From positions 496,001 through 560,000 of the forward strand of contig NZ_JACPYU010000003.1 in NCBI RefSeq assembly GCF_016195855.1: 64,000 nt of DNA. Direction: 5' to 3'. The notes under the pieces were generated by a model. It was given only the letters and a program-made list of their open reading frames with translations, searched no databases and was not told the DNA's origin. This document shows positions 56,896 through 64,000 of the stretch, one piece after another (positions within the stretch are counted from its first letter, which is position 1; each line of letters begins with the position of its first letter). Origin of the DNA: Aquabacterium sp. (GTDB taxonomy: Bacteria; Pseudomonadota; Gammaproteobacteria; Burkholderiales; Burkholderiaceae_C). Position numbers and translations under genes: made by a program.

Positions 56896-58710
56896 TCAGC
56901 CCACGCACTGATCGACGTAGATCCCGGTCGCCAGTTGCTTGGCCTTGTGCTTGGCTGCGGCGGCGGCGGTTGCCACTGACTCGGCACGCGTGAAATCGCC
57001 AGGCGAGACGCGCATCACGCCCGCGGACAGCGTGGTCATCGGGAAGAAGCGCTGAACGCCATCGCGGTCCTCCGCCTCGATGCCACCGCGATCACGTGCG
57101 GCCTCGTCAAAGAGCTGGCAGGCTGCGGCGTTGAAAGCGGCCACGGCGGCCTCGATGCGCGGCAACCAGTCCTCACTCTGGAACAGGATGACGAAGTCAT
57201 CGCCGCCGACATGGCCGATGAAATCGCGCCGCACATCGCAATGCGCCACCAGGGTGTTGGACAGCAGGCGGATCATCTCGTCACCACGCCAGTAGCCGTA
57301 GTAATCGTTGAAAGGCTTGAAGTGGTTGAGGTCGGCGTAGCAGGCCACGAACGAAGCCCCACTGCCAAGCAAACGCGCGATGTGCATCGTCAGCGGGATG
57401 TTGCCGGGCAGGAAGGTCAAGGGGTTGGCATGGCGTGCGGCCTCGATGCGCAACTCGGTCACCGCCCGCACCAGGCGCTCGCCGGTGCCCATGCCGAGGT
57501 ACAGCCCATCCTTGGTGAGGATGAAGCCTTCGGTCAGGTAACGCTGGTCTTCCGAGGTCAACACATCAGTGAGTTCATCCAGGCCGATGTGCGCCTCCAG
57601 CTGCATGGGCTGCGTGTTGGCGAACAGCAGGCAGGACTTGTGGTCGTACAACTCTTTGAAGTAGGCCTTGGCGTAGTGGTTGAAGAAGGCTTGCCGGTTG
57701 ATGAGACCGATGGGCTTGCCTTCCTTGACCACAGCCAGGGCCTTGAGCGTCTCGTCATCCTGAAAGCGCTGGGCCACCTGCCGGTGTGTGGCCTCGGCGT
57801 GCAGCGGCGTCACACGCACCATGATCTCGCCCACCGTGAAGTCACTGCGCCCGCTGCGTGTCTTGCTGGGCAGCACCGATATCTCGCTGCTGGCGATCAC
57901 GTCCCGGGCTGCGGGCAGCAGGCTGCACACCAGATCGGCCTGGGGGCGCCCCAGCAGGTAGCCCTGCCCCAGCTCGATGCCGAGGTCACGCAACACGCGC
58001 AGCTCTTCTGGGGTCTCCAGGCCCTCGGCCACCATCTGCGTGCCGAAGGTCTCGGCGATGCGCTTGAGCGCGGTGATGGTCTGCACCTTGTCCGGGTGCG
58101 AGGAGATGTCCTTGGCGAAGTACTTGTCGATCTTGACGTAGTCCGGCTTGAGCTCGGCCCACAGGCGCAGGCTGGATCGGCCATCACCAAAATCGTCGAG
58201 TGCCAGTTGCACGCCGTATTGCCGAAGGGCCCCCACCGCTTGCTGAAGGCGAGGCAGGTTCTCGACGCGCTCGTGCTCGGTGAGCTCCACCACCAGGCGC
58301 GCGGTGGCGATCCGGTGGTCCTTGATCAGGCCCAGAATGCCGTGGGCCACCGGGTGCGCCATCAAGGCCGCCAGCGAGCTGGCGCTGAGGTTGACCAGCA
58401 GGCGCCCCTGCATGCCTTGCCTGGCCCAGTTCATCAAGGCCAGCTTGACGCAGTGCACTTCCAGATCGAAGTTGACGTCTTGTTCGCGGGCGGCGGCGAA
58501 CAGCGCATCAGGCGCGCCCAGCGCGTGCCCCTTGGGGCCCCGGACCAGGGCCTCGTACCCGAACACCTCGCCATCGTGCAGACGGCCCAGTGGCTGAAAG
58601 TGCGTGGTCAGCAGACCGCAGGCCATGATGTCCTGCACAGTCATCAACTGAAGGTCGGCGCAACCTTCAGTGTCTTGCCCATAGGCTGTGTAATGCGCCG
58701 AAACCGTCAT
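56896..58710 (-). CDS. EAL-CBS-GGDEF c-di-GMP signalling protein
   Basis: A 604-residue soluble protein. The EAL domain comes first (YEALVRG, NLSASS, ELTEHE, DDFGDGRSS, AEGLET, GQGYLLGRP), and all usual catalytic residues seem present. A CBS pair follows (residues ~300-420; DFTVGEIMVRVTPLHAEATH). The GGDEF domain is last, with HVGGDDFVILF, so the Glu of GGDEF/GGEEF is Asp here. This order suggests a phosphodiesterase or a dual enzyme controlled by a nucleotide through CBS. It has no membrane helix. Confidence 0.9.
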   Translation of the reverse strand: MTVSAHYTAYGQDTEGCADLQLMTVQDIMACGLLTTHFQPLGRLHDGEVFGYEALVRGPKGHALGAPDALFAAAREQDVNFDLEVHCVKLALMNWARQGMQGRLLVNLSASSLAALMAHPVAHGILGLIKDHRIATARLVVELTEHERVENLPRLQQAVGALRQYGVQLALDDFGDGRSSLRLWAELKPDYVKIDKYFAKDISSHPDKVQTITALKRIAETFGTQMVAEGLETPEELRVLRDLGIELGQGYLLGRPQADLVCSLLPAARDVIASSEISVLPSKTRSGRSDFTVGEIMVRVTPLHAEATHRQVAQRFQDDETLKALAVVKEGKPIGLINRQAFFNHYAKAYFKELYDHKSCLLFANTQPMQLEAHIGLDELTDVLTSEDQRYLTEGFILTKDGLYLGMGTGERLVRAVTELRIEAARHANPLTFLPGNIPLTMHIARLLGSGASFVACYADLNHFKPFNDYYGYWRGDEMIRLLSNTLVAHCDVRRDFIGHVGGDDFVILFQSEDWLPRIEAAVAAFNAAACQLFDEAARDRGGIEAEDRDGVQRFFPMTTLSAGVMRVSPGDFTRAESVATAAAAAKHKAKQLATGIYVDQCVG

Positions 58711-58834
58711 GCTTGCTCCCGAGGTGATGCGGCCTTATCGGAGGCATCACTCGGGCACTTGAATGAACTTTTTATGACAGTTCAGGGCATTGCGGACAGC
58801 CCGCTGCAGCGCTCACCCACCGATCACAAGCCGG

Positions 58835-59989
58835 TCACAAGCCCATCTGCTTGGAGATGATCTCGTTCATGATTTCGTGCGTGCCGCCACCGATCGACAG
58901 GATGCGGTTGTCGCGGTACAGGCGCTCGACCACGGACTCGCGCATATAGCCCATGCCGCCGAAGATCTGCACGGCTTCATAGGTCACGAAATCGGCCACA
59001 TCAGTGGCGAAGTTCTTGGCCATGGACACCTCCTGGATGGCCGTCTTGCCTGCCTGCATGCGGGCCGCCACGCGGTAGGCGTATTCGCGGGCCACGTCCA
59101 CCTTGGTGGCCATCTCGGCCAGCTTGTGACGGATGACCTGGTGTTTGCTCAAGGGCTTGCCGAAGGCGACGCGGTCCTTGACGTAGTCCATGCAGGCTTC
59201 CAGGGCCATCTGCGCGGTCATGTAGGCCATCACGGCCAGGGCCAGGCGCTCGGCCTGGAAGTTGGCCATGATCAGCATGAAGCCGGCGTTCTCGGGGCCG
59301 ATCAGGTTGCCCACAGGCACGCGCACATCTTCAAAGAACAGCTCGGCGGTGTCCGAGGCCCACCAGCCCATCTTCTGCAGATTGCGCCCGACGGTGAAGC
59401 CTGGCGTGCCCTTTTCGATCAGCAGCAGGGACACGCCGGCATAACCTTCGCCGCCCGTGCGCACGGCCACGGTGTAGTAGTCGGCGCGCACGCCAGAGGT
59501 GATGAAAGTCTTGGAGCCGTTGACGACGTAGTGGTCGCCATCGCGCACGGCCCGGGTACGCAGGTTGGCCACGTCGGAGCCGCCACCTGGCTCGGTGATG
59601 GCCAGCGCGGCGATCTTGTCACCGGCCAGCACGGCGGGCACCACGCGCTGCTGCACCTCGGGCGATGCGCCGCGCCACACAGGTGGGATGCCGATGTCCA
59701 GCGAGCCCAGGCTGGCCACCAGGCCACCCGAGGTGCTGCGCATCAGCTCTTCACTCACAGCCAGCTTCAGGAAGACGTCATCGGGGCTGCTGCCACCCAG
59801 GTGTTCCGGATGGCCGATACCCAGGATACCCAGGTCGCCCGCCTTCTTGTACAACTCGCGGGGGAAGGTGCCGTCCTCTTCCCATTGCGCAATGTGGGGT
59901 TTGATTTCCTGCTCGACAAAGCGGCGCGCGGTGGCGCGGGCCATGTCATGGGTCTCGTTGAAGTACGACACGAAGGGGCTGGCACTCAT
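58835..59989 (-). CDS. Acyl-CoA dehydrogenase
   Basis: A 384-residue FAD enzyme for alpha,beta-desaturation of acyl-CoA. Family segments are ALAITEPGGGSDVANL, YVVNGSKTFITSGVRAD and the C-terminal QIFGGMGYMRESVVERLYRD with GGGTHEIMNEII. The start at 59989 has AGGAGA upstream. It is divergent from an SDR gene over a gap holding a LiuR-like palindrome, which suggests a role in branched-chain, acyclic terpenoid or fatty acid breakdown. The exact chain is unknown. Confidence 0.93.
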   Translation of the reverse strand: MSASPFVSYFNETHDMARATARRFVEQEIKPHIAQWEEDGTFPRELYKKAGDLGILGIGHPEHLGGSSPDDVFLKLAVSEELMRSTSGGLVASLGSLDIGIPPVWRGASPEVQQRVVPAVLAGDKIAALAITEPGGGSDVANLRTRAVRDGDHYVVNGSKTFITSGVRADYYTVAVRTGGEGYAGVSLLLIEKGTPGFTVGRNLQKMGWWASDTAELFFEDVRVPVGNLIGPENAGFMLIMANFQAERLALAVMAYMTAQMALEACMDYVKDRVAFGKPLSKHQVIRHKLAEMATKVDVAREYAYRVAARMQAGKTAIQEVSMAKNFATDVADFVTYEAVQIFGGMGYMRESVVERLYRDNRILSIGGGTHEIMNEIISKQMGL

Positions 59990-60075
59990 GGGATGTCTCC
60001 TGTGACGGTTGCCGTCTAGGGGCAACCCTGTTTGCATGCCCAATACTACAATCAATTTACCAAGACGACCACCAA

Positions 60076-60090
60076 TTGACGTAAACGTAA
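60076..60090. promoter_or_regulatory. LiuR/MerR-like palindrome between acyl-CoA dehydrogenase and SDR
   Basis: TTGACGTAAACGTAA is an imperfect inverted repeat in the divergent gap, similar in form to MerR-family LiuR sites of betaproteobacterial acyl-CoA pathways (recalled pattern TTGACGT..ACGTAA). It differs from the TACGT-N6-ACGTA operators in half-site spacing. No MerR regulator is encoded in the window. Confidence 0.5.
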
Positions 60091-60154
60091 GGCGCCGCTA
60101 AAGTCGGCACCATCCGTTTTCCATACCATCCAGATTCCGAGGACGACACCCATC

Positions 60155-61033
60155 ATGAGCGCGCAACAGCATTACGACAGCATCTTCCGCCCCGGCCTGT
60201 TCGCCGGCCAGGTCCATGTGGTCACCGGTGGCGGCAGCGGCATCGGCCGTTGCGTGGCGCACGAGCTGGCGTCCCTGGGCGCCACGGTGGTCATCACGGG
60301 CCGCAATGAAGAGAAGCTGGCGCGCGTGGTCGCCGAGATCACCGAAGATGGCGGCAAAGCCGATTCAGCCGCCTTCGACATCCGCGATGAAGACCAGGTC
60401 AAGGCGGCGGTGGCGGCCATCGTGGCCAAGCACGGCCAGATCCACGGCCTGGTGAACAACGCGGGCGGGCAGTTCCCCTCGCCGGTGTCGGCCATCTCCA
60501 AGCGCGGCTTTGAAGCGGTCGTGGCCAACAACCTGACCGGCGGTTTTTTGATGATGCGCGAGGCCTACAACCAGAGCATGGCCAAACACGGCGGCTCGGT
60601 GGTGAACATGACGGCCGACATGTGGAACGGCATGCCCGGCATGGCGCACTCGGGCGCAGCACGTGCCGGCATGGCCAACCTGACCAAGACGGCGGCCTAC
60701 GAATGGGCGGCATCGCATGTGCGCGTCAATGCCGTGGCGCCTGGCTGGATCGCCTCCAGCGGCATGGACGCCTATGGCCCGGCCATGGCCCCCATGATCC
60801 GCGTGCTGAAAGACAACCTGCCCGCCAAGCGCCTGGGGCTGGAGGCCGAAGTGTCCTCGGTGATCTGCTTCCTGTTGAGCCCGGGTGCGTCCTTCGTCAC
60901 CGGCATCACCGTGGCCATTGACGGCGGCGCGCCGCTGCACAGCCCGGTCATGCCCACGGCCAACCACGCGGGCGCCCCCAGCTACGACGGCTTCCACCGC
61001 TCGTCGGTGCCCAAGGTCTTGCAGGACCTGTGA
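60155..61033 (+). CDS. SDR family oxidoreductase, dienoyl-CoA-reductase-like
   Basis: A 292-residue NAD(P)-dependent reductase. The cofactor motif is TGGGSGIG (residue ~24) and NNAGGQ lies at ~101. The usual Tyr-x3-Lys is not present; the site reads HSGAARAGMANLTK, like the HAGSAKA segment of peroxisomal 2,4-dienoyl-CoA reductases with Arg170 at the Lys position. It is therefore more likely an enoyl/dienoyl-CoA or related reductase than a standard alcohol dehydrogenase. It is divergent from the acyl-CoA dehydrogenase and probably works in the same pathway. Confidence 0.88.
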   Translation: MSAQQHYDSIFRPGLFAGQVHVVTGGGSGIGRCVAHELASLGATVVITGRNEEKLARVVAEITEDGGKADSAAFDIRDEDQVKAAVAAIVAKHGQIHGLVNNAGGQFPSPVSAISKRGFEAVVANNLTGGFLMMREAYNQSMAKHGGSVVNMTADMWNGMPGMAHSGAARAGMANLTKTAAYEWAASHVRVNAVAPGWIASSGMDAYGPAMAPMIRVLKDNLPAKRLGLEAEVSSVICFLLSPGASFVTGITVAIDGGAPLHSPVMPTANHAGAPSYDGFHRSSVPKVLQDL

Positions 61034-61148
61034 TCGACTGCTACCAGCGCCCCGTCGGCAGCCGTCAGCAAGACCGCACGCCCGTCAGGTGAATGGCGGG
61101 CTCTCTAGAATCGGTCGCACCGTTGTCTGACTTTCGCAGTGGGGTGTC

Positions 61149-61901
61149 ATGTCGATTCGCCTGGCGGCCTTGACCCTGGCCCTGATCCTGTTGTGTGCAC
61201 AAGCCGAAGCCGCCCGTGTGATCGGCTATGTGCGTGACACCGCCACGCAGCGCTACCTCTACACCGAGGTGCATGAACAGAACCTGGCGCCGGATGGTGC
61301 CGTGCAGACCGGCGTCACCACGTACTTCGATGCCCAGGGCCGCGAGATCGCCCGCAAGACGCTGGACTACCGAAGCAACCGCACGGTGCCCATCTACCGC
61401 ATGGACATCCCGGCCGTGCGTTATGCCGAAGGCATCAGCAGCAACAGCCCGCAGGCCCTGGTGTTCAAACGCGATGGCGACAAGGAAGAGCGCAAGGCCC
61501 TGCCGCTGGACGACGGCCTTGTCGCCGCAGACGCTGGTTTCAACCAGTTGCTGCAAGACCAGCTGGACACGATCCGCAAGGGGGAGACCGTCAAGTTCGG
61601 GCTGATCGTGGCGGGGCACACCAACCGCTATGGATTCAGGGCGAAGAAAGTGGACGAACAGCGGGTCGATGGGCAAACGGTGCTGCGCGTGCTGGTCGAG
61701 CCCGACTCCTTGCTGCGTCTGGTGGTGCCGGCCATTGCCCTGAGTTATGACCTCAAGACCAGGCGGCTGCTGAGTTACCAGGGCGTGTCCAACATCATCG
61801 ACCCGGACACCAGCAAGGTCTACAAGCTCATCAGCATCAGCTATGGCGGCGTGCCGCCGGCTGACGCACGCCTGCCGGCCATCGCCGTCGAGGCCCGCTG
61901 A
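61149..61901 (+). CDS. Hypothetical secreted protein
   Basis: A 250-residue protein with a signal peptide (SIRLAALTLALILLCAQAEA) and a beta-rich mature part (RVIGYVRDTATQRYLYTEVH, KFGLIVAGHTNRYGFRAKKV, LLRLVVPAIALSYDLKTRRLLSYQGVSNI, split by position). It resembles DUF6134-type periplasmic proteins in general layout, but I do not assign it. It is the first of two secreted genes on this strand. Confidence 0.6.
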   Translation: MSIRLAALTLALILLCAQAEAARVIGYVRDTATQRYLYTEVHEQNLAPDGAVQTGVTTYFDAQGREIARKTLDYRSNRTVPIYRMDIPAVRYAEGISSNSPQALVFKRDGDKEERKALPLDDGLVAADAGFNQLLQDQLDTIRKGETVKFGLIVAGHTNRYGFRAKKVDEQRVDGQTVLRVLVEPDSLLRLVVPAIALSYDLKTRRLLSYQGVSNIIDPDTSKVYKLISISYGGVPPADARLPAIAVEAR

Positions 61902-62054
61902 GGGCTTGCGAAACGGCGCAAGGGGGCTGGATGCGGCACGCGTCGCCAAAAGTCCCCCTGCAGCGGCCGCCTTTTGCGCGGGCTCAAACCCCGGGGCCTT
62001 GCGCGACTTAAGCTGCGCGGACCCGGGGCCCCACCCTCGGGATGGAGACACCCC

Positions 62055-62756
62055 ATGGCCACCACCTTGCGCACGATGATCTCGGCAATCAGCCTCGCCT
62101 GCCTGGCCCTGCCCGCGCACGCTGGCAACGAGTGGGAGCCAGTCCGGCAAGGCCAGGGGCGTGAAGACATCAGCACCTGGGTGCGCAGCGTGGATGGCAT
62201 GGCCGTCAAGGCCTTCAAGGGCGTGACCGAGGTGCACCAGACCACCTTGACCGTGCTGGCGCTGCTGGCCGACATCCCCGGCCTGAGCAACTGGGTGTAC
62301 CAATGCCAAAGCGGTGTCCAGCCCGACAAGTACAGCGCCGACCACACCTACGCGCGCTTCAAGGGCATCTGGCCCGCGTCCGACCGCGATGTGCTGTTCC
62401 GCTCGACCGTGACGCAACAAGCCGATGGCTCGGTGTTGGTGGATTCACAGCAGGTGGAGGGCTACCCGCCGCAAGACGGCTTCGTGCGCATGCCCTATCT
62501 GCACAACACCTTCCGCCTGGTGCCGCTCAAGGGCCAGTGGACGCGGGTGGAATTTGAAACGCAGGTTGACCTGGGTGGCCTGGTGCCCACCTGGCTCGCC
62601 AACGCGGTGTCAACCAAGGCGCCACTGGTGACGCTGGAGGGGCTCAAGGCGCAAGTGGGCCAGGCCCGCTATCAGATCAAGTCGGTTCAGGAGCTGCCTA
62701 CCTACTATCACACGGGCAAGCTCATCGACTTGCCCGCATCGCACCTGCAGCCTTGA
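62055..62756 (+). CDS. START domain-like secreted protein
   Basis: A 233-residue exported protein. A signal peptide (TMISAISLACLALPAHA) is followed by a START/Bet v1-like fold, seen in the segments VYQCQSGVQPDKYSADHTY, ASDRDVLFRSTV and VEFETQVDLGGLVPTWLAN. Such bacterial START proteins bind lipids in the periplasm. The ATG at 62055 gives the signal peptide at the N-terminus. It follows the hypothetical secreted gene by 153 bases. Confidence 0.75.
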   Translation: MATTLRTMISAISLACLALPAHAGNEWEPVRQGQGREDISTWVRSVDGMAVKAFKGVTEVHQTTLTVLALLADIPGLSNWVYQCQSGVQPDKYSADHTYARFKGIWPASDRDVLFRSTVTQQADGSVLVDSQQVEGYPPQDGFVRMPYLHNTFRLVPLKGQWTRVEFETQVDLGGLVPTWLANAVSTKAPLVTLEGLKAQVGQARYQIKSVQELPTYYHTGKLIDLPASHLQP

Positions 62757-62796
62757 AGCACCTGCAGACCTGAGCAACCTTAGAGGCCTGGCAGCA

Positions 62797-64000
62797 TCAG
62801 GCTGCGACCAAGGTGTCGATGCCAGCGAGCACCTGGTTGATCTCGCGCGACAACTCACCCAGCCCGCGCTCGATGACCTCGCGTGAGGCATGCGCCTGCA
62901 AGTCCGCCCTCAATTGCTGACAGGCCTGCGACACACCCAGGGCGCCCAGGGTGGCGGCCACGCTGTGCATGGTGTGCAGCATGCGTTCAACCGTGCCCTG
63001 GTCACCACGCTCGTAAGCCAGGCGCCAGTCACGAATGAAGTCCCGCTCGCGCTGCGCAAACATCCGCAGCATGCGCATGTACAGCGCGTCGTTGTTGAGC
63101 GTGCGTGCACGGCCCAGTGCCATGTCCAGGCCAGGCAGGCTCATCATGTCCTGCGCCACCGTGTCCTCGGGCACCCCGGCCTTGTCCGTGCCCCGCGCAC
63201 CGGCCCATCGGCTCAACGCCCGGTACAGGTCCTCCACATCAATGGGCTTGGCCACATGGTCGTTCATGCCGGCCGCCAGGGCCTTCTCGCGGTCGCCCAG
63301 CATGGCATTGGCCGTCATCGCGATCACGGGCAACTCGCGCCAGGCGGGGTTCTCGCGGATGCGCCGGGTGGCGGTGTAGCCGTCCATGCCGGGCATCTGG
63401 CAGTCCATCAGCACCATGTCGAAGCTTTGCTCGCCCAGCATCTGCAGCGCACTGTGCCCATCCTTGGCCACGGCCACCGTGATGCCCACGCGCTGCAGCA
63501 ACTCGACGGCCAGTTCCTGGTTGATCTCATTGTCTTCGGCCAGCAGCACACGCACACCGGACAGGCGTGCCCGGTGATCCGGCAAGGCCAGCTTGACCTC
63601 GCGTGTCACGGTCATCACCTTGTCTGCCGTGGGCAGCAAGGCACGCTGGCAGGCGTCGTACAGCGACGAAGGCGTCACCGGCTTGGTCAGCACCGCCTGC
63701 ACCTGCACCTGCTCCTGGCGCATGCGCCGCAACACCTCGTCGCGGCTGAAGGCCGTCACCATCAACACCTGGGGCCTGTCGTGCCCTGCCAGCGCCAGGC
63801 GGCGTGCGCAGCTCACACCGTCCAGCCCGGGCATCTTCCAGTCCAGCAAGACAAGCTGGAAGGGGCGGCCGGCATCACGCGCGTCGTTGACCATGCGCAG
63901 GGCCTGCTCGCCATCATGGGCCTCGTCCACCTGAAAGCCCATGCGCGCGGCCATGTTGACCAGCACCTGCCGCGCCGCGGCGTTGTCGTCCACCACCAGC
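62797..64000 (-). CDS. Hybrid sensor kinase C-terminus: receiver-receiver-HPt (cut by window edge)
   Basis: The 5' part is outside the window. The visible ~400 residues comprise a first receiver (LVVDD, LLDWKMPG), a second receiver from about residue 145 (VRVLLAEDNEINQ, MVLMDCQMPGMDG, VAKPIDVED) and a C-terminal HPt domain with the phospho-acceptor His in HTMHSVAATLGALGV. This is the end of a BarA/EvgS-like phosphorelay kinase. The sensing and kinase parts cannot be judged. Confidence 0.9.
   Translation of the reverse strand, partial: LVVDDNAAARQVLVNMAARMGFQVDEAHDGEQALRMVNDARDAGRPFQLVLLDWKMPGLDGVSCARRLALAGHDRPQVLMVTAFSRDEVLRRMRQEQVQVQAVLTKPVTPSSLYDACQRALLPTADKVMTVTREVKLALPDHRARLSGVRVLLAEDNEINQELAVELLQRVGITVAVAKDGHSALQMLGEQSFDMVLMDCQMPGMDGYTATRRIRENPAWRELPVIAMTANAMLGDREKALAAGMNDHVAKPIDVEDLYRALSRWAGARGTDKAGVPEDTVAQDMMSLPGLDMALGRARTLNNDALYMRMLRMFAQRERDFIRDWRLAYERGDQGTVERMLHTMHSVAATLGALGVSQACQQLRADLQAHASREVIERGLGELSREINQVLAGIDTLVAA

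Overview
The window reads as chromosomal DNA of a high-GC betaproteobacterium of the order Burkholderiales. Pointers are the long beta-type TrpS and GlnS, a DUF3717-DUF1289 protein, the UrtABCDE/FmdA/FmdB set, a PEP-CTERM protein, an EpsE-type export protein, and short GC-rich intergenic hairpin repeats of the kind common in Comamonadaceae and relatives. A PETase-like hydrolase fragment would suit the Ideonella/Aquabacterium/Leptothrix neighbourhood, but the genus is a guess. Both ends cut genes: a hydrolase at the left edge and a hybrid kinase at the right edge. Genes are densely packed, no gene-free stretch exceeds about 300 bases, and I saw no tRNA, rRNA, CRISPR array or insertion sequence.

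Layout. 0-10.4 kb: PETase-like hydrolase end, AraC regulator and AhpD-like protein, then housekeeping genes (glnS, PPK2 kinase, trpS, purN) and a DUF2167/site-2-protease pair. 10.4-23.8 kb: an amide/urea block made of a membrane histidine kinase, a LuxR-type response regulator, an NCS1-transporter/histidine-kinase/receiver fusion, the five Urt-type ABC transporter genes, formamidase fmdA and fmdB. A PEP-CTERM gene on the opposite strand splits the transporter genes. 23.8-36.8 kb: CBS, HD and small secreted proteins, a pectinacetylesterase-family hydrolase with a coiled accessory protein, a flavin amine oxidase plus flavin monooxygenase, a diguanylate cyclase, a GST, a type-B carboxylesterase and an AraC regulator. 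36.9 kb: aliphatic amidase amiE. 37.9-50.1 kb: glycosyltransferase, DUF2804/AraC pair, sterol-desaturase-like protein, RsmB-type methyltransferase, EpsE-like export protein, GGDEF-EAL protein and malic enzyme. 50.3-55.8 kb: a type VI secretion cassette (vgrG, putative effector, putative immunity) with lower GC in the last two genes. 56-64 kb: EamA exporter, EAL-CBS-GGDEF protein, acyl-CoA dehydrogenase and SDR, two secreted proteins, and the end of a hybrid kinase.

The most interesting signal is regulatory. A 16-bp inverted repeat, TACGT-N6-ACGTA (consensus TACGTCA-N3-AACGTA), occurs at three places: between the NCS1-kinase fusion and urtA, before urtC, and before amiE about 17 kb away. In each case a -35-like hexamer starts immediately after the repeat, with a candidate -10 hexamer 17 bp further on (weak before urtC). 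This fits one activator, plausibly the LuxR-type response regulator encoded beside the fusion kinase, controlling uptake of short amides or urea and two unrelated amide hydrolases (FmdA and AmiE). The fusion protein would be the sensor, with a transporter-like domain and an eight-cysteine cluster between input and kinase. These links are inference from sequence and position; the three sites are read directly.
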